A stretch of 64,000 nucleotides of DNA from Mesostigma viride (GCA_009746045.1 RPFO01000406.1:2756229-2820228), one strand, 5' to 3'; numbered from the stretch's first letter, positions 1-10,821 are shown. Notes: a model not told the origin generated them from the sequence alone. Numbers and translations: made by a program.

Positions 1-3000
1 AATAAACCCTCCCTCCTCCCTCCTCCCCCCTCCTCCCTCCCCCTGAATTTACCCTCCCTCCCCTCCCCCTGAATTCACCTCCCTCCCTCCCCCCTGAATT
101 CACCCTCTCGCCCTCCCTCCCTCCCCCCCTAAATAAACCCTCCTCCTCCCCCCCTGAATAAACCCTCCCTCCTCCCCTCCCTCTCCCTCCTCCCTCCCCC
201 CCTGAATTTACCCTCCCTCCCTCCCCCTGAACACCCTCTCTCCCTCCCTCCCCCCCTAAAAAACCCTCCCTCCCCCCCCTGAATAAACCCTCCCCCTCCC
301 TCCTCCCTCCTCCTCCCTCCCCCCTGAATTTACCCTCCCCCCCTCCCTCCTCCCTCCCCCACCCTGAATTTACCCTCTCTCCCTCCTCCCTCCCTCCCTA
401 AAAAAACCTCCCTCCCCCCTGATTTACCCTCCCTCTCCCTCCCCTAAATAAACCCCCTCCTCCCCCCCTGAATAAACTCCTCCCTCCCCCCCCTAAAACC
501 CTCCCTCCCTCCCCCCTGAATAAACCCTCCCTCCCCTCCCTCCCTCCCTCCCCTCCCTTCCCCTCCCCCCTGAATTACCCTCCCTCCTCCCCCCCTGAAT
601 TCACCCTCTCTCCCTCCCTCCCTCCCCCCCTGAATAAACCCTCCCTCCCTCCCTCCCTCCCTCCCTCCTCCCTCCCCCCCTGAATTTACCCTCCCCTCCC
701 TCCCCCCCTGAATTCACCCTCTCTCCCTCCCTCCTCCCCCCCAAAATAAACCCTCCCCCCTCCCCCCCGAATAAAACCCTTCCCTCCCTCCCTCCCTCCC
801 TCCCTCCCCCTCCCCCCCTGAATTTACCCTCCCCCTCCCTCCCTCCCTCCCCCCACCTGAATTTACCCTCTCTCCTCTCCCTCCTCCCCTAAATAAACCT
901 CCCTCCCTCCCCCCCCTGAATAAACCCTCCCTCCCTCCCTCCTCCCTCCCTCCTCCCTCCCCTGAATTTTACCCTCCTCCCTCCCCCCTGAATTCACCCT
1001 CTCTCCCTCCCTCCCTCCCCCCTATAATAACCCTCCCTCCTCCCCCCCCTGAATAAACCCTCCCTCCCTCCCTCCCTCCCTCCTCCTCCCTCCCCCTGAA
1101 TTTACCCTCCCCCCTCCCTCCCTCCCTCCCCCCACCCTGAATTTACCCTCTCTCCCTCCCTCCCTCCCTCCCCTAAAAAAACCCTCCCTCCCTCCCCCCC
1201 TGAATTTACCTCCCTCCCTCCCTCCCCTAAATAAACCCTCCCTCCCTCCCCCCCTGAATAACCCTCCCTCCCTCCCCCCCTAAATAAACCCTCCCTCCCT
1301 CCCCCTGAATAAACCCTCCTCCCTCCCTCCCTCCCTCCCTCCTCCCTCCCCCTGAATTTACCTCCCTCCCTCCCCCCTGAATTCACCCTCTCTCCTCCCT
1401 CCCTCCCCCCCCTGAATAAACCCTCCTCCCTCCTCCCTCCTCCCTCCTCCCTCCCCCCCTGAATTTACCCTCCCTCCCTCCCCCCTGAATTCACCCTCTC
1501 TCCCTCCCTCCCTCCCCCCCTAAATAAACCCTCCCTCTCCCCCCCCTGAACAAACCCTCCCTCCCTCCCTCCCTCCCTCCCTCCTCCCTCCCCCTGAATT
1601 TACCCTCCCCCCCTCCCTCCCTCCTCCCCCACCCTGAATTTACCCTCTCTCCCTCCCTCCCTCCCTCCCCTAATAAACCCTCCTCCCTCCCCCCCCTGAA
1701 TAAACCCTCCCTCCCTCCCTCCCTCCCTCCCTCCTCCCTCCCCCCTGAATTTACCCTCCCTCCCTCCCCCCTGAATTCACCCTCTCTCCCTCCCTCCCTC
1801 CCCCCTAAATAAACCCTCCCTCCCTCCCCCTGAATAAACCCTCCCTCCCTCCCCTCCCTCCCTCCCTCCTCCCTCCCCCCTGAATTTACCCTCCCCCCTC
1901 CCTCCCTCCCCCCCCCCAGTGACCTGAATTTACCCTCTCTCCCTCCCTCCCTCCCTCCCCTAAAAACCCCTCCCTCCCTCCCCCCCTGAATTTACCCTCC
2001 CTCCCCCTCCCCTAAATAACCCTCCCTCCCTCCCCCCCTGAATAACCTCCTCCCTCCCCCCTAAATAAACCCTCCCTCCCTCCCCGGCCCCTGAATAAAC
2101 CCTCCTCCCTCCCTCCCTCCCTCCCTCCTCCCTCCCCCCTGAATTTACCCTCCCTCCCCCCCCCCTGAATTCACCCTCTCTCCCTCCCTCCCTCCCCCCC
2201 CTGAATAAACCCTCCCTCCCTCCCTCCCTCCCTCCCTCCTCCTCCCCCCCTGAATTTACCCTCCTCCCTCCCCCCTGAATTCACCCTCCCTCCCTCCCCC
2301 CCTGAATTCACCCTCTCTCCCTCCCTCCCTCCCCCCCTAAATAACCCTCCCTCCCTCCCCCCCTGAATAAACCCTCCCTCCCTCCCTCCCTCCCTCCCTC
2401 CCTCCTCCCTCCCCCCTGAATTTATCCTCCCTCCCTCCCCCCTGAATTCACCCTCTCTCCCTCCCTCCCCCCTAAATAAACCCTCCCTCCCTCCCCCTGA
2501 ATAAACCCTCCCTCCCTCCTCCCTCCCTCCCTCCTCCCTCCCCCCCTGAATTTACCCTCCCCCCCTCCTCCCTCCCTCCCCCACCCTGAATTTACCCTCT
2601 CTCCCTCCCTCCCTCCCTCCCCTAAAAAAACCCTCCCTCCTCCCCCCCTGAATTTACCCTCCCTCCCTCCCTCCCTAAATAAACCCTCCCTCCCTCCCCC
2701 CCCTGAATAAACCCTCCCTCCCTCCCCCCCTAAATAAACCCTCCCTCCCTCCCCCCCCTGAATAAACCCTCCCTCCCTCCCTCCCTCCCTCCCTCCTCCC
2801 TCCCCCCCTGAATTTACCCTCCCTCCCTCCCCCTGAATTCACCCTCTCTCCCTCCCTCCCTCCCCCCCCTGAATAAACCCTCCCTCCCTCCCTCCCTCCC
2901 TCCCTCCTCCCTCCCCCCCTGAATTTACCCTCCCTCCTCCCCCCTGAATTCACCCTCTCTCCCTCCCTCCCTCCCCCCTAAATAAACCCTCCCTCCCTCC

Positions 3001-3480
3001 CCCCCCTGAATAAACCCTCCCTCCCTCCCTCCCTCCTCCCTCCTCCCTCCCCCCTGAATTTACCCTCCCCCTCCCTCCCTCCCTCCCCCACCCTGAATTT
3101 ACCCTCTCTCCCTCCCTCCCTCCCTCCCCTAAATAAACCCTCCCTCCCTCCCCCCCTGAATAAACCCTCCCTCCCTCCCTCCCTCCCTCCCTCCTCCCTC
3201 CCCCCCTGAATTTACCCTCCCTCCCTCCCCCCTGAATTCACCCTCTCTCCCTCCCTCCCTCCCCCCTAAATAAACCCTCCCTCCCTCCCCCCCTGAATAA
3301 ACCCTCCCTCCCTCCCTCCCTCCCTCCCTCCTCTCCCCCCCTGAATTTACCCTCCCCCCTCCCTCCCTCCCTCCCCCCACCCTGAATTTACCCTCTCTCC
3401 CTCCCTCCCTCCCTCCCCTGAATAAACCCTCCCTCCCTCCCCCCTGAATTTACCCTCCCCCTCTCCCTCCCTCCCTCCCC
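1..3480. repeat. Pyrimidine-rich satellite array, about 3.5 kb
   Basis: The whole stretch is runs of CCCT/CCTC punctuated by short AT-rich spacers of four types: TGAATAAA, TGAATTTA, TGAATTCA and CTAAATAAA. The spacers recur in a loosely fixed order, so there appears to be a higher-order unit of roughly 290-390 bp on top of the basic 20-30 bp unit. The strand bias is extreme, with almost no G on the plus strand. The purine strand could form triplex or G-quadruplex structures; that is inference. ORFs read here are low-complexity Gly-Arg-Glu strings and are not genes. The array begins at the window edge, so its full length is unknown. Confidence 0.9.
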
Positions 3481-3589
3481 TGAATAAAAAACGTACTGCT
3501 TGTACCAAAAAGAAAGCAAACATCGCAAAATGTAGGCAACACCTACAGTACATGTTCCCTTCACCTGTACTGTAACACACTGGACATAC

Positions 3590-4207
3590 CTGGAAATACA
3601 CATCGACATCCGGGTGGTAGAGGTCCTTCTCGTGCGGCATCCTGGCCCCCTCGCCGGAGAAGATGATGACGCAGCGTGGCTGCACCCAGCTTTGCTGGGG
3701 GGCCTTGCCGGGGCAGAATGGGAGGATGACCGTGCAGTAGCGCTTGTCGGTCGACCCCCCCTTGTTGCCTGCGACCCAGACGTACTCCCGCCCCGTCATC
3801 TCCCATGTCCGCCTCGCCGGGCCGTTGAAGGTCGCGGGAGTCTCGTCGAAGTTCATGCGCAAGTGAGGCGGAAAGTTCCCCCACTTCGGATCGTAGGGGT
3901 TCACGCGGTGGTCCTTTCCGTTTTCCTTGGTGTCCTTGTGCTGGAGGGTGATGATAAAGCGCTGGACCCGCCCGACCCAGCCGGACACCTTGGCCATCCT
4001 GTCCGGATGGGACCGATCCTGTGACTTGATGTTTGTCTTGGTGCGCGTGGTGAGCTTGTGCCTGCGGCGGAAGCGGTGGAGGAACCCAGAACTGCAGCTG
4101 AAAAATTCCGCGTTGTCGGGGTGAAGCCGCCCCATGAATTTGAAGAACAGGTTCTGCGCAATGGCCAGTGTGTATACACGTGTGGCCAACGGCAAGCAAT
4201 CATTCAA
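3590..4207 (-). CDS. pogo/CENP-B-type transposase, DDE exon (partial)
   Basis: This minus-strand frame encodes the second half of a CENP-B-like helix-turn-helix (GFLHRFRRRHKLTTRTKTN) followed by the start of a DDE_1 catalytic domain. NFDETP supplies the first catalytic aspartate, with a following W-x-x-x-G-x-E-x-V strand. The exon ends at a good donor (CAG|GTATGT, junction at 3590), after which the sequence runs into the pyrimidine satellite, so the rest of the catalytic domain is missing from the window. The 5' boundary is unclear: the reading joins smoothly to the exon ending at 6373 (VTRAMVR, then VYTLAIAQ), but no AG acceptor stands at the expected place. The family identity (Tc1/mariner group, pogo/Tigger) is inferred from the domain pair. 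It is likely a decayed or TE-interrupted copy. Confidence 0.6.
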
Positions 4208-4209
4208 AT

Positions 4210-4486
4210 ATCAGAAGCCAGCACCCCACCCCATTCATCAATGCATGCCACCACCCCACCCCATTCATCAATGCATGCCACCACCCCACCACGACCATCC
4301 ACGCATGCCAGCACCCCACCCCATTCATCCATGCATGCCACCACCCCACCACGACCATCCATGCATGCCAGCACCCCACCACGACCATCCATGCATGCCA
4401 GCACCCCACATCATCCATCCATGCATGCCAGCACCCCACGACATCCATTCATGCATGCCAGCACCCCACCCCCTCCATCCATGCAT
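4210..4486. repeat. 30-bp minisatellite, block 1
   Basis: About nine units of 30 bp built from a constant part (CATGCATGCCAGCACCCCA) and a variable 10-bp part. Variants here are CCCCATTCAT, CCACGACCAT, CATCATCCAT, CGACATCCAT and CCCCCTCCAT. Because 30 is divisible by three, long frames stay open on both strands without meaning. The block is separated from block 2 (4657-6231) by a LINE 3' end, and both lie in the presumed intron of the pogo transposase. Confidence 0.93.
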
Positions 4487-4656
4487 TAATTAATTAATTA
4501 AACTCGTGCTCCCGTTGGGGAGTCATGGAGCACCGAAGTGCTTTTAATCCCTGTGTGTGCACTACAGGAGAAAGGGCAGAGACCCCCAGTCTCCTTCATG
4601 CCAAAGGCATGCCACAGCTGCAATCGGGCGCGGCTAGCGAAAAGGACAGGCTAACG
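4487..4656 (-). mobile_element. 5'-truncated LINE 3' end inserted in the minisatellite
   Basis: Read on the minus strand, about 170 bp of unique sequence ends in CTCCCCAACGGGAG (a short hairpin), then GCACGAGT, then a (TTAA)n tail. The same end, in the other orientation, occurs at 9368-9425 after a LINE-like coding remnant. The flanking array sequence ATCCATGCAT is present at both ends (about 4477-4486 and 4659-4668), consistent with a target-site duplication, although the target is itself repetitive. Confidence 0.6.
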
Positions 4657-6231
4657 ATATCCATGCATGCCAGCACCCCACATCATCCATCCATGCATGC
4701 CAGCACCCCACCCCCTCCATCCATGCATGCCAGCACCCCACGACATCCATTCATGCATGCCAGCACCCCACCCCCTCCATCCATGCATGCCAGCACCCCA
4801 CGACATCCATCCACGCATGCCAGCACCCCACGACATCCATCCACGCATGCCAGCACCCCACGACATCCATCCATGCATGCCAGCACCCCACATCATCCAT
4901 CCACGCATGCCAGCACCCCACGACATCCATCCATGCATGCCAGCACCCCACGACATCCATCCATGCATGCCAGCACCCCACGACATCCATCCATGCATGC
5001 CAGCACCCCACGACATCCATCCATGCATGCCAGCACCCCACGACATACATCCATGCATGCCAGCACCCCACGACATCCATCCAAGCATGCCAGCACCCCA
5101 CGACATCCATCCATGCATGCCAGCACCCCACGACATCCATCCATGCATGCCAGCACCCCACCACGACCATCCACGCATGCCAGCACCCCACGACATCCAT
5201 CCATGCATGCCAGCACCCCACATCATCCATCCATGCATGCCAGCACCCCACATCATCCATCCACGCATGCCAGCACCCCACGACATCCATCCATGCATGC
5301 CAGCACCCCACATCATCCATCCATGCATGCCAGCACCCCACGACATCCATCCATGCATGCCAGCACCCCACGACATCCATCCATGCATGCCAGCACCCCA
5401 CGACATCCATCCATGCATGCCAGCACCCCACGACATCCATCCATGCAATGATGCCAGCACCCCACGACATCCATCCATGCATGCCAGCACCCCACGACAT
5501 CCATCCAAGCATGCCAGCACCCCACGACATCCATCCATGCATGCCAGCACCCCACGACATCCATCCATGCATGCCAGCACCCCACCACGACCATCCACGC
5601 ATGCCAGCACCCCACGACATCCATCCAAGCATGCCAGCACCCCACATCATCCATCCATGCATGCCAGCACCCCACATCATCCATCCACGCATGCCAGCAC
5701 CCCACGACATCCATCCATGCATGCCAGCACCCCACCCCATTCATCCATGCATGCCACCACCCCACCACGACCATCCACGCATGCCAGCACCCCACGACAT
5801 CCATCCACGCATGCCAGCACCCCACGACATCCATCCATGCATGCCAGCACCCCACGACATCCATCCATGCATGCCAGCACCCCACGACATCCATCCAAGC
5901 ATGCCAGCACCCCACGACATCCATCCATGCATGCCAGCACCCCACGACATCCATCCATGCATGCCAGCACCCCACGACATCCATCCAAGCATGCCAGCAC
6001 CCCACGACATCCATCCATGCATGCCAGCACCCCACGACATCCCTCCAAGCATGCCAGCACCCCACCACATCCATCCATGCATGCCAGCACCCCACGACAT
6101 CCATCCAAGCATGCCAGCACCCCACGACATCCATCCATGCATGCCAGCACCCCACGACATCCATTCATGCATGCCAGCACCCCACCCCCTCCATCCATGC
6201 ATGCCAGCACCCCACATCATCCATCCACGCT
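4657..6231. repeat. 30-bp minisatellite, block 2 (about 52 units)
   Basis: Uninterrupted array of the 30-bp unit of block 1, dominated by the CGACATCCAT variant, with CATCATCCAT, CCACGACCAT, CCCCCTCCAT and CCCCATTCAT interspersed. A second variable position reads CATGCATGCC, CACGCATGCC or CAAGCATGCC. A phase break occurs at about 5446-5453 (ATGCAATGATGCC). The variant order around 5160-5300 is similar to that at 5580-5730, indicating internal block duplication. The recurring ATGCATGC palindrome is notable. All long ORFs here are artefacts of the period. Confidence 0.95.
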
Positions 6232-6372
6232 AGCTGGCAACCTCGACAATTACAAACGCTGTTTACAGTACAACATCCTGCCCCTGCAGCGCAGCCAGAA
6301 TCATTGCACAATAAATACTCCAAAAAAATCATGACCGGCCGGCGTAGCAAGCTAACGGACCCAAACGCTTAC

Positions 6373-6879
6373 CCTGACCATAGCCCGGGTAACCTGGAAA
6401 CCGCGCTCACGGTAATCGCGGATCTCCTGCACGACCAGCTTTTCCACGTCCGAAAACATGCCCGTTTCGGGGTTACTGCCACGGCTCGGACACTTCTTGT
6501 GCTTGGTCTTCGGGTCGGACGCATCCTTCTCGATAGAAGCCAACTGCTTCGCCCACCGGGACAGGTTGGACGACGAAAGGTCAGTCTTGTAGTCATTGCA
6601 AAAGTCTCTCATACTTTTGCCGCTCGTCTCCCATTCCTTGACAATGGCTACCTTCTCCGCCGGGGTCCTGTAAAGTGTATGCTTCCTTCTCGGTCCCCGC
6701 TTGATCTTCGGCTTGCGTCGAGCCGCCGGTGATCCTGACGAGGTGCCGGTCTGGTTCACGAGCCTGCTGAGCAAGCTAGCTCTGGTGTTTGGGGTCAGTT
6801 TATTGAGGGCCGATTCCGCAGCCTCTGCAGCGGCATCCTTGGTCGGGGTGGCTTCATCACCCGCCACATCGTCAGCCAT
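6373..6879 (-). CDS. pogo/CENP-B-type transposase, N-terminal exon
   Basis: Starts at ATG (6879) with MADDVAGDEATPTKDA, then an Ala-rich acidic leader, a basic stretch (RRKPKIKRGPRRKH) and a psq/CENP-B-type helix-turn-helix at residues ~75-110 (YRTPAEKVAIVKEWETSGKS, then a WAKQ helix end). The frame runs 169 codons to a strong donor, GTCAGG|GTAAGC, at 6373. Its last residues, GFQVTRAMVR, match the usual linker between the two DNA-binding halves of pogo transposases. The next coding piece is the exon ending at 3590; the intervening ~2.2 kb is minisatellite plus a LINE end. Whether this is a functional gene or a relic cannot be decided here. Confidence 0.65.
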
Positions 6880-7295
6880 ATTTGTGGCGTCGACGGCGAC
6901 AGCTGATCAATATTCAATTACAAACCCACGCGGCCACGATCATGCCATCGTATCGCCGTCTTGTAAATGTATAATATGTAACAATGTGAGCTTTAAGGAT
7001 ATGCTTCCCTTGATGCCTCGCGGCTGTCCTGCAACCGCTGCCCCCGTTTACTGTATTCCGTGCACGACTTACACGGCGCACATTCAGGTTTACGGTGTGG
7101 AGGAGTTCGCACATAATCGCATTGGGTCTGTGGGTACCACGTGGCACAGATTGCTTACAGCTTGAATGTACCGTCACGTGACTTTTACAGAGTGTACACC
7201 CGTCACGTGACTTGTACAGAGTGTACACAAGTTCGGTTCCGTGGGCGCAGGGCCACGTGTCCCGACTTCGCCATACATTCCTAGGTACTTGCATC
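6880..7295. other. Intergenic stretch with a 30-bp direct repeat
   Basis: Between the pogo start and the 62-bp minisatellite. It contains two near-identical copies of a 30-bp block beginning CGTCACGTGACTT and ending in GAGTGTACAC (about 7171-7200 and 7201-7230). No convincing coding sequence is seen. Confidence 0.6.
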
Positions 7296-7735
7296 CTGGC
7301 CGTCCCACCTCGCTCGGTTCTGTGGTCCAAGCTGTCCCAACTTCTCGAGTTACATGGGACACTGTCCCACCTCGCTCGGTTTGGTGGTCCACGCTGTCCC
7401 ACCTTCTCGAGAAACGTGGGACACTGTCCCACCTCGCTCGGTTTTGTGGTCGAGCTGTCCCACCTTCTCGAGAAACGTGGGACACTGTCCCACCTCGCTC
7501 GGTTCCGTGGGCCAGCTGTCCCAACTTCTCGAGTACGTGGGACAGTGTCCCACCTCGCTCGGTTCCGTGGGCCACCTGTCCCAACTTGTCGAGATGCTGT
7601 ACGTGGGACACCGTCCCACCTAGCTCGGTTCCGTGGGCCAAGCTTGTCCCAACAACTCGAGGTACGTGGGACACAACTGTCCCACCTCTCGAGGTACGTG
7701 GGACACAACTGTCCCACCTCACTCGGTTCCGTGGC
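7296..7735. repeat. ~62-bp minisatellite with GTCCCA/CTCGAG motifs
   Basis: About seven tandem units of ~60-66 bp. Each contains CTCGCTCGGTT, a variable GTGG-TC block, TGTCCCAACTTCTCGAG and GTGGGACACTGTCCC. The TGGGACACTGTCCCA part is an inverted repeat, so each unit can fold. The last two units are shortened to ~32 bp. The GTGGGAC/GTCCCAC motif links it to the arrays at 10822, 12260, 60130 and 62590. Confidence 0.85.
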
Positions 7736-7906
7736 TGCGCATGGGGTTTGCGAGAAGGCAAACAGACATGTCTCCCTACAGTACACGTAAATGTGTATGA
7801 ATTTCCATGCGAAGTACTCTACGTACCTACTGGGTCAACACACGTACATATTTACAGCTCCACTCTGCTATACTGTATTTCGAGCTGGGTGAATACTCCG
7901 GTCGTG

Positions 7907-8419
7907 ATGGTGTCTACTCGCGGCGAGAACATTGCGACATCAGGCAACGCAGAATCTGAGACATGCCATCATGATGGCGATGGGCCGCTCGCCACTGCGC
8001 AAGTCGAGGGCTACCATTCTAGTCCCCGTTTAGCCGGCCCTGCGCGAGTGCAACTACAGCGTACAGTAGTCGACAATGGTGACAATCGGATACATTGTTA
8101 CAACTGTGATGACGATGACGACGTCATTCCCTCACTTGTGTCCAGTGATGAGGACACAGCTGATGAGGGCGGAAGTCATCAGGATCAGAGAATGGGAAGG
8201 TCGTCTTCTGACATGTTCTCGTGGATCGCGCCTTTTGCTGCAGCGGCCAACGACGTTCGACTACCCGTACGCGGCCAGCCTGGGCAGTTTGTCGTGATCC
8301 CCGTACAGTACGCGCCTCTCCAGCAAATGGTCATGGACGAGTCTCCCTCGCTTTATAACCTGCAACGCACACGCGCTCTCCGGTCACCGTCTGACGAGCA
8401 ATTTCCTGCCCGACATTGA
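7907..8419 (+). CDS. Hypothetical protein, 170 aa (orphan)
   Basis: ATG-initiated frame (MVSTRGENIATSGNAESE) of 170 codons. It has an acidic run (CYNCDDDDDV, then SSDEDTADEGG) around residues 66-85 and a more hydrophobic segment (MFSWIAPFAAAANDVRL) around 100-116. I do not recognise a family. It lies divergently from the pogo exon across the 62-bp minisatellite, so it could be a second TE-encoded protein or an exon of a larger gene. Composition is less repetitive than its surroundings, which supports it being or having been coding. There is no independent support for expression. Confidence 0.35.
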   Translation: MVSTRGENIATSGNAESETCHHDGDGPLATAQVEGYHSSPRLAGPARVQLQRTVVDNGDNRIHCYNCDDDDDVIPSLVSSDEDTADEGGSHQDQRMGRSSSDMFSWIAPFAAAANDVRLPVRGQPGQFVVIPVQYAPLQQMVMDESPSLYNLQRTRALRSPSDEQFPARH

Positions 8420-8644
8420 GGAGCTGACCATGTACATGTGTGTCTACAACTGAATAAGTAAGTGAGTGTTTATCTGGATACTAGAGTCGAGAGACCATGT
8501 TCTATTCTCACGCTGCCCCTGGTTGAGATTCTCCTTTTTTGCCTCGTGGAAATGCCCTAAATACATGCAAGAGACACAGTTTGCGACATACAGTACAGAG
8601 TGCATCTGGCGCATAGGAGTACATAGGATATGCTGCTCATGTCC

Positions 8645-9124
8645 GCAATGAGGACCTGTACCAGGGCATGCCATATATCACCAGCACCATTAAGCAGCGG
8701 CGCCTGCAGCTCGTAGGGCACCTAGCTCGCACCAACCAGGTAGACACCTCACGTGGCCCCCTCGCAGGACTGCGACCAGCTCAGCCTGGCCGGCACCTCC
8801 TGACGTGGGCCGGGCCCAGTCATGTTATGTAGACGCCGCAAGGCCCGCACCTTCAAAGAACAGCTAGTAGAGGACATGGGGGGCCTAGGCCTCTCCGTGA
8901 TTTGGACGAAGATGATGGACAAGGCCAAGTGGGCCCAGGTCATAGAGGACAACGAGCCCCCCCGTGTGGGGAAGCGCCCGCGTGTGCAAACCCGCGGGAG
9001 GCACGCCAGACAGCTCCCCTAGGGCAGCGTGAGGCTGTCTAGATAGATGTTGTAGTTAGGGTGCTGTTACATAGATGTCGTCGGTAGCTGATGTAGATAG
9101 ATTAGACCGGTAGGACTGTTTGCA
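8645..9124 (+). pseudogene. LINE reverse-transcriptase C-terminal remnant
   Basis: Frames in this stretch read NEDLYQGMPYI, QRRLQLVGHLARTNQVDTS and later GLGLSVIWTKMMDKAKWAQV. They match in order the C-terminus of the LINE on the minus strand at 37079-38050 (NEDLYADLPYV, HRRLGLAGHLARTDQVDTS, GLSVIWRQMVRKDRWQVV). At least one frameshift and one stop interrupt it. The last frame stops at 9022. It continues into a (CATC)n tract and a LINE-type tail (9351-9425), so the whole 8645-9425 is probably one 5'-truncated insertion. Confidence 0.75.
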
Positions 9125-9350
9125 CCCATCCATCCATCCATCCATCCATCCATCCATCCATCCATCCATCCATCCATCCATCCATCCATCCATCCATCCA
9201 TCCATCCATCCATCCATCCATCCATCCATCCATCCATCCATCCATCCATCCATCCATCCATCCATCCATCCATCCATCCATCCATCCATCCATCCATCCA
9301 TCCATCCATCCATCCATCCATCCATCCATCCATCCATCCATCCATCCATC
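9125..9350. repeat. (CATC)n microsatellite, ~56 units
   Basis: Perfect tetranucleotide repeat within the 3' UTR of the LINE remnant. All ORFs in it (Met-Asp-Gly-Trp or His-Pro-Ser-Ile repeats) are artefacts. Confidence 0.98.
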
Positions 9351-9425
9351 GGGGTTAATGCTACGTGACTCCCCAACGGGAGCACGAGTCTAATTAATTA
9401 ATTAATTAATTAATTAATTAATTAA
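9351..9425 (+). mobile_element. LINE 3' terminus with hairpin and (TTAA)n tail
   Basis: Contains GACTCCCCAACGGGAGCACG, in which CTCCC/GGGAG pair around a CAAC loop, followed by a tail of repeated TTAA. The same end is found inverted at 4487-4526, which identifies it as the 3' end of a mobile family. Confidence 0.7.
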
Positions 9426-9639
9426 TCTGGCGCATTGCTTCCTATGTCTTTGCAAATTGCTGAATCTTAAGGCGTATTGCGCTGGTTGTCTCTTTGGTAT
9501 GTGTGTCCAATGACCAAATCCATACATTCTGATTGTTGTTCCTTTTGTTGTTTTTCTAAATTGCAATGCAGGATGGTGTTGATCATCCGATGGCCACAAC
9601 AAGGCCAAGTTATGTATGGCATGGTGGGCGGCCATTCGG

Positions 9640-10262
9640 TCAGTCAGTGCAGCTGAAGCCGGTGATGGATCGTCATCAACTCGCCATACTGGCGGTGTAG
9701 TGGTACAGTTTTGGATGCAAGTGCATTTGTAGGGACATAATTAATCCCATGTTCCCCTCCCAAAGAGGACTTTTGCTCACGTGACTGCCGTCACGTGTCT
9801 ATTAATTAATTAATTAATTAAGTATTGGAGGCAGATGGTCGCACGAATAGATTGCAAGTAGTGATGAAGGAGACCGCCATGCAGTGCCCCCAGTCTGTGG
9901 GGGCTCCGCGTGTGACCGCGTTTGGCATTCATAGCGATTCGGGCCGTGGTGCCCGCAACCCTGTCACTAGGAACTTAATTAATGAATTACAATTAATTAA
10001 TTAACTAAATTGGTTACGCATGTGACTCTTTCTACGTTATTTTTCGCTGAGACAACTATTATAAACAAAGTTAGGCGTCAGTCATGCTTGCATTTATGTA
10101 AGTAGGTTTTCATTATACAATTGCCGCTTGGCAGTCATTCAAGCTGTCCGTAATAGATCAAGTTCCATGTAGGCATGCTGTCCTTAATTCCCCTCCCACT
10201 GAGGACTTATGCTCACGTGACGCAGTCACGTGTATATTAATTAATTCATGCTGTCCTTACAG
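9640..10262 (+). mobile_element. Stack of 5'-truncated LINE 3' ends
   Basis: Three partial LINE ends lie head to tail. Two (ending ~9822 and ~10248) finish with CCCTCCC-A-GAGGACTT, then the perfect hairpin CACGTGAC/GTCACGTG, then a TTAA-type tail. The middle one (about 9826-10012) begins in the coding C-terminus (compare CAAGTAGTGATGAAGGAGAC, also found in the 37 kb LINE) and ends at an ATTCGGGCCG-containing UTR plus tail. The same UTR, hairpin and tail form the 3' end of the minus-strand LINE at 36699-38050. Confidence 0.7.
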
Positions 10263-10534
10263 TAACTAATACTTTTAATCAATTCATTAATTGTACAAGG
10301 ATATGATACATTATGTGTAAGCTAGATTGCCCGTAGCAGAGCAACACCTCTCCCTCTTCAACCTCAATACATAGGTCCGCCCTTGTGTGTTCACCGTTCT
10401 CCCTCCCTCCATGCAGGTCTTCCTACCTCCTGCAATTAGTTCAGTGGGTTGCACAAGTGCGCATGTGTAAAACACAGTTAGTCAATCAATCACTTCACCC
10501 CCCATTGTCTTTCACATCATGTCTTGTACAATGT
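10263..10534. other. Unassigned spacer
   Basis: No convincing coding sequence, tandem repeat or terminal repeat is seen here. Confidence 0.5.
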
Positions 10535-10783
10535 GGCTGTTTGCGACAAGCCCGGAGCGAGTGTGCACTACCACCCCCCCCGGGGCCCCCCCGACCAGGA
10601 GGGGGGGGGGGGGGGGGTCTGCCCCCCCCCCCCCCCCCCCCCCGCTCGAGGGGGGGGGAGGGGGGGCCGGGGTCTCAACCCACCCTCTCCCCCTCCCCCC
10701 CCAGCCAGGAGGTGGAGGGGGGTACCCCCAGGCCCCACCCCACGCCCCCCTGCACACTCGCTCCGGTCTTGTCGCAAACAGCC
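10535..10783. mobile_element. GC-rich fold-back element
   Basis: Two 33-bp arms form an inverted repeat with one mismatch: 10535-10567 starts GGCTGTTTGCGACAAG, and 10751-10783 ends CTTGTCGCAAACAGCC. Between them is ~180 bp of long G runs and C runs (for example 10601-10617 and 10622-10643) that are themselves mutually complementary, so the whole unit can fold into a long hairpin. It carries no coding capacity and is best regarded as a fold-back MITE. The homopolymer runs may be unreliable in assembly. Confidence 0.7.
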
Positions 10784-10821
10784 AGGTACAGTATGTACGT
10801 GTCTACTGTACCTTGGACTTA

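Noticed and set aside
1102-3609. Minus-strand ORFs of Gly-Arg-Glu repeats
   Set aside because: They are readings of the pyrimidine satellite and have no complexity.
4200-6234. Long ORFs (up to 555 codons) on both strands
   Set aside because: The 30-bp period is divisible by three, so every frame stays open; the products are 10-residue repeats.
9056-9385. Met-Asp-Gly-Trp and His-Pro-Ser-Ile repeat ORFs
   Set aside because: They translate the (CATC)n microsatellite.
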